A model generated the notes under the pieces. It was not told the DNA's origin. It saw only the letters and a list, made by a program, of their open reading frames with translations, and searched no databases. Positions 1-9,028 of a DNA stretch of 64,000 bases are shown piece after piece. A program made the position numbers and the translations under genes. Positions within the stretch are counted from its first letter, which is position 1; each line of letters opens with the position of its first letter. The stretch lies in NCBI RefSeq assembly GCF_000018145.1, contig NC_009952.1, positions 3,100,001 to 3,164,000 of the forward strand. The letters run 5' to 3'. The stretch comes from Dinoroseobacter shibae DFL 12 = DSM 16493. GTDB taxonomy: Bacteria; Pseudomonadota; Alphaproteobacteria; Rhodobacterales; Rhodobacteraceae.

Positions 1-653
1 GCCGCCGCGTCGTTGCGCAGATCCGCCACCAGCGCCTCCAGCGCGTCGGAGCGGGCGGCAGCAAGGCGGGCAGCCTCCTGTTGCGCGTCCACTTCCGTGC
101 GCAGCCGCGCGAGCGCGAGGTTCAGCGCCTCCGCCTCGCTTAGGGCCACATCGCGCGCGGCCTCCACCTGCGCCAGTTCCGCCGAAAGCGCATCGCGATC
201 CGCGCCGGTCTCTGCCAGTTGCGCGCCGAGACTGCGATTGTCCGCCAGCAGGGCCGCCACCCGGTCCTCGAACCCCGAAATCCGCGCGTCGCGCTCGGCG
301 ATCTCCGCCTCGGCGGTGGCGACCTGCGCGGTGAGCGTGGCGATCATCGTTTCCTGCGCCCGGGCCTGGGCTTCGGCATCGTCGAGCGTGGCCGACAAGG
401 CGCCCACGGTCTCGGTCAGGGTCTCGGTCCGCTCCCGCTCCAACCCCAGCGCATCGGCGAGGTCCGACAGTTGCAGGCTCAGGCTGTCGAGCTCGTCATC
501 CTTGACCTCGATCTGCTCACTCAGCACCGATTGCATCACCATGAAGATCGTCAGCACGAAGAACAGCACCAGCAGCAGCGCCGTCATCGCATCGACGAAG
601 CCGGGCCAGATATTGCCCGTCGCGCGCTGGTTGAAGCGTCGCACAAACGCCAT
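1..653 (-). CDS. MotB/TolR-like stator partner, coiled coil (partial)
   Basis: Only the first 217 or so residues are inside the window; the gene runs off the left edge. It starts with ATG at 653, three bases after the stop of the ExbB-like gene, so the two are surely cotranscribed. One membrane helix (about residues 14-38) carries an acidic residue in GFVDAMTALLL, the position of the proton-carrying Asp in MotB, TolR and ExbD. After it comes a long Glu/Ala/Leu-rich coiled coil reaching the window edge. Family knowledge predicts an OmpA-like peptidoglycan-binding end beyond the window, which cannot be seen. Inferred role: the peptidoglycan-anchored half of a proton-driven envelope motor. Confidence 0.8.
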   Translation of the reverse strand, partial: MAFVRRFNQRATGNIWPGFVDAMTALLLVLFFVLTIFMVMQSVLSEQIEVKDDELDSLSLQLSDLADALGLERERTETLTETVGALSATLDDAEAQARAQETMIATLTAQVATAEAEIAERDARISGFEDRVAALLADNRSLGAQLAETGADRDALSAELAQVEAARDVALSEAEALNLALARLRTEVDAQQEAARLAAARSDALEALVADLRNDAA

Positions 654-656
654 CGG

Positions 657-1940
657 TCAGCGCTCTTCCGGGGGATCGCCCGGGCGGCGGGCCCGCTGGA
701 ACGCATCCTGCGGGTCGAAATCGTCGTGCAGGACGGTGCGCAGGGCCTCTGCCGCCACGGCCGCCGGGTCGCCCGCGCGCGCGGCCTGTTTCACCGTCAT
801 GTTCAGCGAGGCGAGATCGCCGCGCAACTCCGCCACGGTTTCCTGCCGTCCGGCGGACATCTCCTCGAAGATCCGCAGAAGCTGCACATCGATGCTGCGC
901 AGGCGCATCCGGCTTTCGGCGTCGATGCCGCCCTCGCCCGCGGTGATCTGCTGCTCCAGCAGGTTGGCGATCCGTTCCTGGCCCGCGGCCACCCGTTCCA
1001 GCGCCTCGGTGGTCTGGTCGTTGCGCCCCAGCTGCGAGGTCAGCGCCGTGACCGACTGCGCCACCCCGACGAGGCGCTGGTCGAGCCGCGTGGCCCGTTC
1101 ATCCGATTGCACGAACAGGTCCTGCAGCGACTCGATCTGCGCCACCATGTGATCGAGCACCTGGGCCACGATATCCATGTCGAACCCGCCGCCCTCGACC
1201 TCCGACGACGCGAACCCGACCTTGGTGATGGTCGACAGCCATTCCTCCAGCTCCCGGTAGAACCGGTTTTGGCCATGGCCCACGAAGAGCTCCAAAAGCC
1301 CCACAACCAACGAGCCCGCAAGACCCAGCAGCGACGAGGCGAACGCCGTACCCATCCCGCCCAGCTGCGCCTCCAGCCCCGTCATCAGGCGGGAAAACAC
1401 CGCCACCCCGCCCTCGCCTTCGGACGGATCGAGGGAGCGGATCGTGTCGACCACCGCGGGCACCGTGGTGGCAAGGCCGTAAAACGTGCCGAGAAGGCCC
1501 AGAAAGATCAGAAGGTTGACGATATAACGCGTGATGTCGCGCGCCTCGTCGATCCGGGTGGCCACGGAATCGAGGATGGAGCGCGACGAGTTCGCGCTGA
1601 GCTGCATCCGCGCCTTGCGCGCGCCCAGCAGGTTCGCCAGCGTCCCCACCAGCCGCGGCGCGGTGTCCCGGGTGGCCGTCGGCACGTTGTTGGCAAACCC
1701 CTCGATCCAGCGCGTCGCCGCCGAAAGCTGGTAAAGCTGCGCCAGGCAGGACATGAGCCCCACCACAAAGACCAGAACGATCACCCCGTTGAGATAGGGA
1801 TTGGCAAGGAAGATCGGCGCGACCCGCGGATAGGCCACCCACCCCCCGATCCCCACCAGGACCAGGACGAGCAGCATCAGCAGAAGCTGCCGTGTGGGCC
1901 GACTGAAGGACGGTCGGGCCCGCATTGCCGGATTTTCCAT
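657..1940 (-). CDS. ExbB/MotA-type proton-channel protein
   Basis: Inner-membrane protein of 427 residues. Hydrophobic segments lie near residues 17-37, 50-70, 135-153 and 196-218; the last two resemble the conserved helix pair of MotA/TolQ/ExbB, with SRLMTGLEAQLGGMGTAF before the final helix. The C-terminal half is a soluble alpha-helical tail. ATG at 1940 is chosen over a GTG at 1973 because an AGAGAGA-type ribosome site sits just before it and the extra 11 residues are highly charged. It pairs with the single-helix partner immediately downstream. The load this motor drives is unknown; Rhodobacterales commonly carry such a pair annotated only as biopolymer transport. Confidence 0.82.
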   Translation of the reverse strand: MENPAMRARPSFSRPTRQLLLMLLVLVLVGIGGWVAYPRVAPIFLANPYLNGVIVLVFVVGLMSCLAQLYQLSAATRWIEGFANNVPTATRDTAPRLVGTLANLLGARKARMQLSANSSRSILDSVATRIDEARDITRYIVNLLIFLGLLGTFYGLATTVPAVVDTIRSLDPSEGEGGVAVFSRLMTGLEAQLGGMGTAFASSLLGLAGSLVVGLLELFVGHGQNRFYRELEEWLSTITKVGFASSEVEGGGFDMDIVAQVLDHMVAQIESLQDLFVQSDERATRLDQRLVGVAQSVTALTSQLGRNDQTTEALERVAAGQERIANLLEQQITAGEGGIDAESRMRLRSIDVQLLRIFEEMSAGRQETVAELRGDLASLNMTVKQAARAGDPAAVAAEALRTVLHDDFDPQDAFQRARRPGDPPEER

Positions 1941-2030
1941 TCTCTCTGCCTTCTTCACCTTATGGCGCTGCACGATAGGGGCTGCGGGCGATGTTGCAAA
2001 GTGCGCGTTTGCTGCACCGCCAAGAGCGGC

Positions 2031-2573
2031 TCAGACCGGGTCGGTCAACTCCCGCACACGCTCCGCCAGCCAGGCGAGATCCGGGTCATGCAGCCCGATC
2101 TCGCGCAGATGCGCCTCGGTATTCCACAGGTACTCGGTGTTCGGCCCGCGCCCACCCACGGCGCGCGCGATGATGCGGGCCTGCTCCTCCAGGGCCAGGT
2201 CGCCGCAATACTGCACGTGATCGCGGTCCACCACATACGTGACCGCCCGCACCGCGCGCCCGTCATGGAGGATCAGCTCGCTGGTGATCTCGAGATAGGC
2301 CGACGAGACCAGCTCCCGCTCTCGCAAATCCGCCATGGTCTGCGCCTCGGCCCCCGGCGCCACGCGGAAGGCGACGCCGTTGCAATGCCCCTGCCCCGCC
2401 GCGTCCAGCGCCAGGACCAGCCCCGGATCGGTCTCGGTCCCGCGGTGGTGGATAGAGCGCATGCAGAACGACCGGTGCCAGCCGTCCAGCCGGGCGATCT
2501 GCTGCTCGGCGACGGGAAATTCCGGGTTCCAGATCAGCGATCCGTATCCGAAGACCCACAGGGGCGTGTTCAT
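2031..2573 (-). CDS. chaC: ChaC-type gamma-glutamylcyclotransferase
   Basis: A 180-residue cytoplasmic enzyme expected to cleave glutathione to 5-oxoproline and Cys-Gly. The N-terminus has the family signature FGYGSLIW (residues 8-15), which forms the 5-oxoproline-binding loop. REREL near residue 84 lies where the catalytic Glu is expected. Length matches the bacterial ChaC family. ATG at 2573 is preceded by GGAGG on the minus strand. It is transcribed divergently from the DUF2125 gene with 66 bases between them and is separate from the stator pair downstream. The family call is firm; strict glutathione specificity is inferred from family membership. Confidence 0.9.
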   Translation of the reverse strand: MNTPLWVFGYGSLIWNPEFPVAEQQIARLDGWHRSFCMRSIHHRGTETDPGLVLALDAAGQGHCNGVAFRVAPGAEAQTMADLRERELVSSAYLEITSELILHDGRAVRAVTYVVDRDHVQYCGDLALEEQARIIARAVGGRGPNTEYLWNTEAHLREIGLHDPDLAWLAERVRELTDPV

Positions 2574-2639
2574 GCGCTGGTCCTCCGTTGCGCGCGCGGT
2601 TAAACATCAGCCCGTGCGCCGAGGAAAGGGAAAACCTGC

Positions 2640-3638
2640 ATGAAATGGCTGCTTGGGATCACCGTGACCGCGGCGCTGGCCTGGTGTGCCTACTGGTATC
2701 TGGGCGCCTCCGCGCTGGAACGCAACCTGACCGCCTGGTTTGAGGACCGGCGCGCCGAGGGCTGGCAGGTGGAGTATTCCGACCTGTCCGTGCGCGGCTT
2801 TCCCAACCGGTTCGACACCGAACTGACCGACCCGGCCTTCGCGGACCCCGAGACCGGGCTGGCGTGGCAGGCGCCGTTCTTCCAACTTCTGGCGCTCAGC
2901 TATCAGCCGAACAAGGTGATCGCGGTCTTTCCCAACACCCAGGAGATCCTGACACCGTTCGGGCGCACGCAGCTCGACAGCACCCAGATGCGCGGATCGC
3001 TGCATCTCGGGGCGGCGGCGGGCATGCCCCTGCGCAGCGCGGTCTTCGTGGCCGACGCGCCGGAGTTCACCGCCGGGGAGGCCCGGCTGCGGGCGCAGAC
3101 CCTGCGTCTGGCCATGCGCGAGACCGAGGGCACCGATCTGACCTATGACATCGGGCTGGAGGCGCTGAGCCTCGCCCCGCCCGTGGCCCTCAAACGGCGC
3201 CTCGATCCGGGTGATCTGCTGCCCCCCGCGCTGGAGACCTTGCGCCTCGACGCGGTGATCCGCTTCGACCAGGAATGGGATCTGCGCGCGCTAGAAGACC
3301 GCCGCCCGCAACCCACCGCCATCACCCTCAACGAGGCGCGCGCGGCCTGGGGCCCGCTGGGCCTGCGGGCGGCGGGCGCGCTCGACATCGACGCGCAAGG
3401 CCGCGGCACGGGGGAGATCACGATCAAGGCCACCAACTGGGAAGAGATCCTGCGTCTCGCCGAACGCTCCGGGCTGGTGCCGCCCGCGGTCCTGCCCCTG
3501 CTGGAGACCGGGTTGCGGGCGCTGGCGGGCCTGTCGGGGCCCGAGACCTCGATCGACGTGCCGCTGACCTTCCGCGACGGGCAGATGCGGTTGGGCTTTC
3601 TCAACCTGGGCCAGGGGCCGCGTTTCCGGCTGCGCTAG
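2640..3638 (+). CDS. DUF2125 envelope protein
   Basis: A 332-residue protein of the alphaproteobacterial DUF2125 family. One N-terminal hydrophobic segment (residues 3-23, LLGITVTAALAWCAYWYLG) acts as a signal anchor, and the rest should be periplasmic. The motif SVRGFPNRFDTEL near residue 50 is typical of the family, which resembles AsmA-like lipid-handling proteins in its beta-rich repeats; that link is inference. The gene ends inside a CTAG shared with the convergent extensin-like gene, so both stops overlap by four bases. No enzymatic motif is visible and the function is unknown. Confidence 0.85.
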   Translation: MKWLLGITVTAALAWCAYWYLGASALERNLTAWFEDRRAEGWQVEYSDLSVRGFPNRFDTELTDPAFADPETGLAWQAPFFQLLALSYQPNKVIAVFPNTQEILTPFGRTQLDSTQMRGSLHLGAAAGMPLRSAVFVADAPEFTAGEARLRAQTLRLAMRETEGTDLTYDIGLEALSLAPPVALKRRLDPGDLLPPALETLRLDAVIRFDQEWDLRALEDRRPQPTAITLNEARAAWGPLGLRAAGALDIDAQGRGTGEITIKATNWEEILRLAERSGLVPPAVLPLLETGLRALAGLSGPETSIDVPLTFRDGQMRLGFLNLGQGPRFRLR

Positions 3639-4450
3639 CGGCAGTAGGGGCCGCCCCGGTGGCGGGCTACGTCGAAGTGGAAATGATCCCTGTGGAACCG
3701 GTCGCTTTCGGGGCCGAGCACGGTGCCGAAGGGCCCGCAGGCGCGCTTGTGCATCTGGCGCAACATCTTGCCGTAGCGGCGGTCGTTCCACCCCTTCTGC
3801 AAGGTCACCACGGTCCCGTCCTTCAGCACGATGGCCGAGATGTCGATCGCCTTGCCCTTGCCATGCTCCGAGATCTTCGCGCCGGGCTTATGGTTGCGGG
3901 TGCGGCAGCTGTAATGGGCCGCGACGCGCAGTTCCGCGACCCCGCCACCGGTGCGCCGCACGGATTTCTTGACGCCGTTATCCACCCATTTGCGCAGGGC
4001 CTCGGCGGTCTCGCAGGTCATGGTCGCCGCCGTGGACAGGCGCACGCCGGACACCTCGACCACCTGCACCGGATTGCGCACCCCGCATCCGGGCAGGGTG
4101 CCGGGGATCGACGATGCCGTGCGTCCCAGGATCTTGCGGCTGCCGCAGATGCGACCGATTTTCGACGGCCCGCCCGGGGGACGGGTGACTTCGCGCGACA
4201 CCTGGCGCGGCACGAACGCCCCCCGCGGCGCGGGATGGGGAGAGAGACGAAGTCCCCCCGCCTGACCCAGCGCAGGCTCGGTGGCGGTTTCGGGGGCCGC
4301 GCGGGGCGCGGGGGCAAGCCGCGCGCCCACCTGGGCAAGGATCAGGGCTTCGGCCCGCGGCGTTGGATGGGGCGAACGGTCGAGCGCGGCCGCGGGAGAG
4401 GCGAGCGCAAGCACCAGCGCCCCCAGCATCCCGATCCGCGCCGCCCTCAT
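3635..4450 (-). CDS. Extensin-like C-terminal domain protein
   Basis: A 271-residue exported protein. Residues 1-23 form a signal peptide (MRAARIG, hydrophobic core, cut after SPAAA). A Pro/Ala-rich linker follows, then an Extensin-like_C domain from about residue 95 to the end, with SEHGKGKAIDIS and DHFHFDVARH; the His/Asp residues match the metal-binding site of DD-/LD-carboxypeptidase folds. Conserved cysteines suggest disulfides. ATG at 4450 overlaps the tyrA stop (ATGA), so it is the last gene of hss-hisC-tyrA. A peptidoglycan-hydrolase role is inferred from the fold and has not been shown for this branch. Confidence 0.85.
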   Translation of the reverse strand: MRAARIGMLGALVLALASPAAALDRSPHPTPRAEALILAQVGARLAPAPRAAPETATEPALGQAGGLRLSPHPAPRGAFVPRQVSREVTRPPGGPSKIGRICGSRKILGRTASSIPGTLPGCGVRNPVQVVEVSGVRLSTAATMTCETAEALRKWVDNGVKKSVRRTGGGVAELRVAAHYSCRTRNHKPGAKISEHGKGKAIDISAIVLKDGTVVTLQKGWNDRRYGKMLRQMHKRACGPFGTVLGPESDRFHRDHFHFDVARHRGGPYCR

Positions 4451-5388
4451 TCGGTGCGCGCCTTGGCCTTCGACGCCACCGCACGCCCGAAATCCGGCGC
4501 GTCCGTGTCCTGGCCCGCGTCGATGATGCCCCGCCGGATCGCGCGCGTCCGGGTGAAATAGTCGTGCAGGTGGTCGCCATCCTCGGTGCGGATCGCGCGC
4601 TGCAGCGCGAACAATTCCTCGGTGAACCGCCCGAGGATTTCCAGCGTCGCGGCTTTGTTGCTCAGGAACACGTCGCGCCACATGGTCGGGTCCGAGGCCG
4701 CGATCCGGGTGAAGTCCCGAAACCCCGCCGCCGAATACTTGATGACCTCGCTGTCGGTCACCCGACGCAGGTCGTCGGCCACACCGACCATCGTATAGGC
4801 GATGAGATGTGGCGCGTGGCTCGTGACCGCGAGGACGAGGTCGTGATGCTCGGCGTCCATCACGTCGACATTGCTGCCCAGCCCCTCCCAGTACCGGGTG
4901 AGGCGCGCGACCTCGCCGGGGTCGGACCCTTCGACCGGCACCAGGAGGCACCAGCGGTTGTCGAAAAGCTCCGCAAAGCCCGACCGGGGGCCGGAATGCT
5001 CCGTGCCTGCGAGCGGGTGTCCGGGGATGAAATGCACGCCCTCGGGGATGTGGGGGGCGACCGCCTCGATCACCGCGGCCTTGACCGAGCCCACATCGGT
5101 GACCACCGCGCCCGGTTTCAGCCCCGGCGCGATCTCGGCGGCGACCGCGCCCATGACGCCCACGGGCACGCAGAGCACCACGAGATCGGCGTCGCGGGCG
5201 GCCTCCAGCGCGCTGTCGCAGACCTCGTCCACCAGGTTGATTTCCCGGGCGATTTTCCGGGTCTCCGCACTGCGGGCATAGCCGGTGATGGTCTCGGCGA
5301 GGCCTGCCCGGCGCATGGCGTGGGCCATGGACCCCGCGATGAGACCCAGGCCGATCAGGGCGACCTTCGGGTAGATCACGGCGCTCAT
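4447..5388 (-). CDS. tyrA: Prephenate/arogenate dehydrogenase
   Basis: A 313-residue enzyme of tyrosine biosynthesis that oxidatively decarboxylates prephenate or arogenate with NAD(P). The N-terminus has the Rossmann motif [10 protein letters not shown] (residues 11-20). Later blocks VTDVGSVK and [13 protein letters not shown] are diagnostic of TyrA and include the substrate-binding His. There is no fused chorismate mutase or ACT domain, so feedback control must differ from the enteric enzyme. ATG at 5388 overlaps the hisC stop, and its own stop overlaps the next start, giving a translationally coupled hisC-tyrA-extensin run. Substrate preference cannot be read from sequence. Confidence 0.93.
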   Translation of the reverse strand: MSAVIYPKVALIGLGLIAGSMAHAMRRAGLAETITGYARSAETRKIAREINLVDEVCDSALEAARDADLVVLCVPVGVMGAVAAEIAPGLKPGAVVTDVGSVKAAVIEAVAPHIPEGVHFIPGHPLAGTEHSGPRSGFAELFDNRWCLLVPVEGSDPGEVARLTRYWEGLGSNVDVMDAEHHDLVLAVTSHAPHLIAYTMVGVADDLRRVTDSEVIKYSAAGFRDFTRIAASDPTMWRDVFLSNKAATLEILGRFTEELFALQRAIRTEDGDHLHDYFTRTRAIRRGIIDAGQDTDAPDFGRAVASKAKARTE

Positions 5389-6470
5389 GCCGCCTGCGCC
5401 TTGAAGGCGGCGACGGCGTCCACGAGTGCGCGGCAGCCTTCCGCGTCGCCCACGGTCATGCGCAGGGCGGCGGGCAGCTTGTAGCCCGAAACGCGCCGGA
5501 CGATGATCCCGCGCGCCTTGAGAAAGTCGTCGCAGGCGCCTGCCTCCTCCGGGCTGGCGAAACGGGCCAGCACGAAATTGGCCGAGGAGGTATCCGAGGG
5601 GATGCCGAGAGCGGCCAGTTCGCTGGCCAGCCAGCCGCGCCATTTGGCGTTCTCGGCGCGGCAGGTCTCGGTATAGGCGCGGTCCCGCACGGCCGCCTCC
5701 GCCGCCGCCAGCGCCCCGGTCGACAGGTTGAACGGACCCCGCACGCGGTTGAGCACATCAATGACGTGGCGCGGCCCGTAGCCCCAGCCGACGCGCAGGG
5801 CACCCAGCCCGTAAATCTTTGAAAACGTTCGGGTCATCACCACATTCTCGCGGCTCTCGACCAGCGCCTTTCCGGCGTCGTAATCCGGCACATATTCCGC
5901 GTAAGCCCCGTCCAGAACCAGCAAGCACCCCTCCGGCAACCCGTCCGCGAGACGGGCCAAGGCGTTGCCGCCGATCATGGTGCCGGTGGGGTTGTTGGGG
6001 TTGGCGATGAACACCAGCCGGGTGCGGTCGGTCACCCCGGCGAGGATCGCGTCCACATCCGTCACGCGCTCCCGTTCCGGCACTTCGACGGGGGTGCCGC
6101 CGGCGGCCAGGGTGCTGATGCGGTACATGGCAAAGCCGTGTTCGGTATGGATCACCTCGTCGCCGGGCCCGACATAGGCCTGGCACAGGAACGCGATGAT
6201 CTCGTCCGACCCGGCGCCGCAGATTATCCGTTCGGGATCAAGGCCATAGACCTCGGCGATCGCGCCGCGCAGGCCCGCGTGATCGGTGGAGGGATAGCGG
6301 TGCAACTCCCCCGCAGCCGCCTTGTAGGCGGCGATCGCGGCGGGGCTGGGGCCCAGCGGATTCTCGTTCGAGCTGAGCTTGATGACGGTGTCGAGACCGT
6401 CCACTTTCGACGCCCCACCCTCGTAGAGCGCGATGTCCATGATGCCGGGCTGGGGGGTGATCTGGGTCAT
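5385..6470 (-). CDS. hisC: Histidinol-phosphate/aromatic aminotransferase
   Basis: A 361-residue PLP enzyme of aminotransferase class I/II fold that makes histidinol phosphate from imidazole-acetol phosphate. Recognised blocks are [13 protein letters not shown] (residues 31-43), [16 protein letters not shown] and [18 protein letters not shown], where the Lys is the PLP-binding residue. It is followed directly by tyrA with an ATGA overlap; this pairing is common where HisC also transaminates prephenate or phenylpyruvate, so a double role in histidine and tyrosine synthesis is likely but inferred. The 5' region holds an unusual 11-base-period repeat array ending 11 bases before the start codon. 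Confidence 0.94.
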   Translation of the reverse strand: MTQITPQPGIMDIALYEGGASKVDGLDTVIKLSSNENPLGPSPAAIAAYKAAAGELHRYPSTDHAGLRGAIAEVYGLDPERIICGAGSDEIIAFLCQAYVGPGDEVIHTEHGFAMYRISTLAAGGTPVEVPERERVTDVDAILAGVTDRTRLVFIANPNNPTGTMIGGNALARLADGLPEGCLLVLDGAYAEYVPDYDAGKALVESRENVVMTRTFSKIYGLGALRVGWGYGPRHVIDVLNRVRGPFNLSTGALAAAEAAVRDRAYTETCRAENAKWRGWLASELAALGIPSDTSSANFVLARFASPEEAGACDDFLKARGIIVRRVSGYKLPAALRMTVGDAEGCRALVDAVAAFKAQAA

Positions 6471-6481
6471 GTCGGCCTCGC

Positions 6482-6534
6482 GTCGGACAAGTGTCGGGCA
6501 TATGTCGGGCAAGTGTCGGGCAAATTGTCTGACA
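6482..6534 (-). repeat. 11-base-period direct repeat array upstream of hisC
   Basis: The octamer GTCGG(G/A)CA recurs at 6482, 6493, 6504 and 6515, exactly 11 bases apart, with a degenerate fifth copy GTCTGACA at 6527. It fills most of the 76 bases between the hss stop and the hisC start. The period is close to one DNA helical turn, which would place every copy on the same face. It could be an iterated operator or a replication-slippage repeat; no known regulator site is recognised. Confidence 0.8.
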
Positions 6535-6536
6535 AT
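6524..6536. promoter_or_regulatory. GntR/FadR-like operator candidate
   Basis: ATTGTCTGACAAT is a 13-base inverted repeat (ATTGTC, one base, GACAAT). It fits the TNGT-N3-ACNA pattern known for many FadR-subfamily GntR regulators. It caps the 11-base repeat array upstream of hisC. A FadR-type GntR gene is present at 51506, but no link between the two is shown by the sequence. Confidence 0.35.
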
Positions 6537-6546
6537 CCGCTCCCTC

Positions 6547-7965
6547 CTACCGCGCCAGGGTGTTCTGCAGCGCCCAGGGCTCGTCGAGCGCGAGGTCCTC
6601 GGGGAACGGGCTGTCGCGGTCGGTGAGCGGCGTCCAGTCGGTGTAATGCCCCTCGACCGGGCCGAGATAGGGCAACTGCACCTCCAGGCAGCGGGCATGG
6701 TCCATCTCGTCGGTCTCGACGATGCCCGCGCGCGGGTTCTCCAGCGCCCAGACCATGCCCGCGAGCACGGCGGAGGTCACCTGCAACCCGGTGGCGTTCT
6801 GGTCCGGCGCGAGCGACCTGGTTTCCTCGTTGGACAGGCGCGAGCCGTACCACAGCGCGTTCTTCGCGTGCCCGTAGAGCAGCACGCCCAACTCGTCGAT
6901 CCCGTCGGTGATCTCGTCCACATCCATGATGTGATGCTCTGTCTGGATCTCGCCCGAGCCGAACATCTCGTGCAGCGACAGCACCGCGTCGTCGCAGGGA
7001 TGGTAGGCATAATGGCAGGTCGGCCGGAACTCGGGGTGATCCCCCGCGCCCACGGTGTAGTAATCGGCAATCGAGATCGCCTCGTTATGGGTCACGAGAA
7101 AGCCGAATTGCGGCCCGCGCGTCGGGCACCAGCTGCGCACCCGGGTGTCGGCGCCGGGCTGTTCGAGCCAGATCGCCGCCTTGCAGCCGGTCTCGTGGCG
7201 ATGGGCGTTCTCGGGCATCCAGGGCTCGAACGTGCCCCAGCCCATTTCCGACGGCTGGTAGCCTTCGGCGATGAACCCCTCGACCGACCAGGTGTTCACG
7301 AAGACCATGTGCGGCTTGGGCTCGGCGCGGACCTGGGTGTCGCGCTCAGCGATATGGACGCCCTTGACGCCCAGATCGCGCATCAGCGCGGCCCAGCCCT
7401 CGCGGGTGCTCGGGGCCTGGGTCCCGTGGCCCAGATCCTCGGCCAGCTTCATCAGCCCGGCCTTGACGAACCAGGACACCATGCCCGGGTTGGCCCCGCA
7501 GCAGGACACGGCGGTGGTCCCGCCGGGGTTCGCGGCCTTCTCGTCCCGCACCGCCTGGCGCAGGGCGTAGTTGGTGCGCGCGGCGTTGTCGGCGGTCTCG
7601 AAATACCAGCCGGCCCAGGGTTCCGCCACGGTGTCGATATAGAGCACACCGAGCGCGCGGCAGTGCTTCATCAGGTCGAGCGAGGAGGTATCCACCGACA
7701 GGTTCACGCAGAACCCCTTGCCGTCGGGGAAGAGCGCGCTCAGCTCGTCGCGGTAATTCTCGGGCGTCAGGGCCAGCTGCTTGCAGGGAATGCCCCGGGA
7801 CCTGAGCAATTCCACCCGCTCCGGCTTGGGCTCCACCACCAGGAGCTGGTCCCGGTCGAAGTCGAAATGCCGCTCGATCAGCGGCAGCGTCCCCCGCCCG
7901 ATGGAGCCGTAACCGATCATCACCAGCGGGCCGTCGATGCGGCCGTAAATCGGATAATCGGTCAT
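6547..7965 (-). CDS. hss: Homospermidine synthase
   Basis: A 472-residue NAD-dependent enzyme that makes sym-homospermidine from putrescine (or putrescine plus spermidine). The Rossmann motif [13 protein letters not shown] lies at residues 16-28. [20 protein letters not shown] and [13 protein letters not shown] are typical of the saccharopine-dehydrogenase-like homospermidine synthases found in Rhizobiales and Rhodobacterales, where homospermidine replaces spermidine as a major polyamine. It is first in the minus-strand group hss-hisC-tyrA-extensin, but 76 bases with a repeat array separate it from hisC, so it may be its own unit. Confidence 0.93.
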   Translation of the reverse strand: MTDYPIYGRIDGPLVMIGYGSIGRGTLPLIERHFDFDRDQLLVVEPKPERVELLRSRGIPCKQLALTPENYRDELSALFPDGKGFCVNLSVDTSSLDLMKHCRALGVLYIDTVAEPWAGWYFETADNAARTNYALRQAVRDEKAANPGGTTAVSCCGANPGMVSWFVKAGLMKLAEDLGHGTQAPSTREGWAALMRDLGVKGVHIAERDTQVRAEPKPHMVFVNTWSVEGFIAEGYQPSEMGWGTFEPWMPENAHRHETGCKAAIWLEQPGADTRVRSWCPTRGPQFGFLVTHNEAISIADYYTVGAGDHPEFRPTCHYAYHPCDDAVLSLHEMFGSGEIQTEHHIMDVDEITDGIDELGVLLYGHAKNALWYGSRLSNEETRSLAPDQNATGLQVTSAVLAGMVWALENPRAGIVETDEMDHARCLEVQLPYLGPVEGHYTDWTPLTDRDSPFPEDLALDEPWALQNTLAR

Positions 7966-8000
7966 GGGGGCTCTCCTGCTTCGGTCTGTTGGCGGACGCG

Positions 8001-8032
8001 AAAAGGGCCGCGCGGGGGTCGCGCGGCCCTTG
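8001..8032 (-). terminator. Rho-independent terminator of rpsD
   Basis: An 11-base-pair GC-rich stem (AGGGCCGCGC-type arms at 8003-8013 and 8021-8031, seven-base loop) is followed on the minus strand by TTTTCGC. It lies 23 bases past the rpsD stop and just before hss begins, so it should insulate hss from rpsD transcription. Confidence 0.8.
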
Positions 8033-8053
8033 AGGCAAGTATGCGCGAACGGT

Positions 8054-8674
8054 TCAGTTCTGTGCGTAGTATTCGATCACGAGGTTCGGTTCCATCATCA
8101 CCGGATAGGGCACATCCGCAAGGCCCGGTGTGCGGACGAAGGTCGCTTTCATCTTGTTGTGGTCGGCATCGACATAGTCGGGCACGTCGCGCTCGGGCAG
8201 CTGGGTCGCCTCGAGCAGGGCGGCCATCTGGCGGGACTTCTCGCGCACCTCGATGACGTCGCCTTCCTTGACCCGGTAGGAGGGGATGTTCACCCGCTCG
8301 CCGTTCACGAGGACGTGGCCGTGGTTCACGAACTGGCGCGCGGCGAACACGGTGGGCACGAACTTGGCGCGATAGACCACGGCGTCGAGGCGACGCTCCA
8401 GCAGACCGATGAGGTTCTCGCCGGTGTCGCCCTTGACCCGCTCGGCCTCGGCATAGATGCGGCGGAACTGCTTTTCGGTCAGGTCGCCGTAATAGCCCTT
8501 GAGCTTCTGCTTGGCGCGCAGCTGCAGGCCGAAGTCGGACATCTTCTGCTTGCGGCGCTGGCCGTGCTGGCCGGGGCCGTATTCGCGGCGGTTCACCGGG
8601 GATTTCGGACGGCCCCAGATGTTTTCGCCCATGCGGCGGTCGATCTTGTACTTGGCAGACGTGCGTTTGGTCAC
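8054..8674 (-). CDS. rpsD: 30S ribosomal protein S4
   Basis: A 206-residue ribosomal protein that binds 16S rRNA early and nucleates 30S assembly. The N-terminal part has [14 protein letters not shown] and [14 protein letters not shown], and the S4 RNA-binding domain (about residues 95-160) has [23 protein letters not shown] and PSYRVKEGD. The length is normal for alphaproteobacteria. It stands alone with its own promoter, a leader of about 210 bases and a terminator, unlike the alpha-operon arrangement of enteric bacteria. S4 is an autogenous translational repressor elsewhere; the long leader makes that possible here but does not show it. Confidence 0.97.
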   Translation of the reverse strand: MTKRTSAKYKIDRRMGENIWGRPKSPVNRREYGPGQHGQRRKQKMSDFGLQLRAKQKLKGYYGDLTEKQFRRIYAEAERVKGDTGENLIGLLERRLDAVVYRAKFVPTVFAARQFVNHGHVLVNGERVNIPSYRVKEGDVIEVREKSRQMAALLEATQLPERDVPDYVDADHNKMKATFVRTPGLADVPYPVMMEPNLVIEYYAQN

Positions 8675-8883
8675 GGCTGGTCTCCTTCAGTTGTATTTGC
8701 ATCTTCATCTTGGTCCGAACACCGGTTCCCAGTTTTCGGGATGAAGATCGCGTCGCGCGCTCCACCCGGGGGTCGGTTTCGTTCCGCAAAAAAGCTGCGG
8801 TTGAAGGGCGTTGTCCTCTGGAATGATCCGGTTGCCCGGGTCCCGACAGGCATCCCCTCGCGGGGGCCACCAACACCAATGAA
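8675..8883 (-). promoter_or_regulatory. Long 5' leader of rpsD
   Basis: This stretch lies between the proposed rpsD start point and its ATG and has no convincing coding sequence. It contains GC-rich complementary segments around 8725-8780 and 8835-8870 that could fold. A leader this long before a lone S4 gene invites autogenous control, but no known S4-binding motif is recognised. Confidence 0.4.
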
Positions 8884-8889
8884 TGCGCG

Positions 8890-8917
8890 CTTATACGCAG
8901 GGCCGTGGGGGAGTCAA
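8890..8917 (-). promoter_or_regulatory. Sigma-70-type promoter for rpsD
   Basis: On the minus strand TTGACT (8912-8917) and TATAAG (8890-8895) are separated by 16 bases. Both boxes are close to the housekeeping consensus, and the -35 TTGAC is the alphaproteobacterial standard. No other gene start lies near enough to use it. Confidence 0.65.
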
Positions 8918-8968
8918 CGGCAACCGGGAGCTGCGGCGAAAAATGTCGCCCCCGGGGCGGGCCGGGCG

Positions 8969-9013
8969 CAAGGCGATTGCAATCGCCTTGTCAAGCGCCT
9001 TGCAAGGCGCTTG
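8969..9013. repeat. Pair of family A palindromes after nrdJ
   Basis: Two perfect 22-base palindromes lie side by side with one base between them: half-site CAAGGCGATTG (8969-8990) and half-site CAAGCGCCTTG (8992-9013). They begin 15 bases past the nrdJ stop. There is no T-run, so a classical terminator is unlikely. The rest of the 85 bases toward the rpsD promoter shows nothing else. Confidence 0.9.
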
Positions 9014-9028
9014 GTCGCCGCGGATCGG

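Noticed and set aside
1-1940. Possible Zorya-type anti-phage system (ZorA/ZorB)
   Set aside because: The MotA-like/MotB-like pairing fits superficially, but no ZorC/ZorD/ZorE-like gene is visible and the same pair is common in Rhodobacterales as an apparent core gene set. The left neighbour is outside the window, so this cannot be fully closed.
219-2603. Long open frame opposite the ExbB and ChaC genes
   Set aside because: It is His/Arg/Gln-rich, has no family features and mirrors well-supported minus-strand genes; long antisense frames are expected in GC-rich DNA. Similar frames opposite nrdJ, dnaE, the flavoprotein, the M3 peptidase and pnp were rejected for the same reason.
8969-9013. Family A palindromes as ordinary terminators
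   Set aside because: No T-run follows on either strand at most copies, and one copy is inside a gene. Rho-related or processing roles cannot be excluded.
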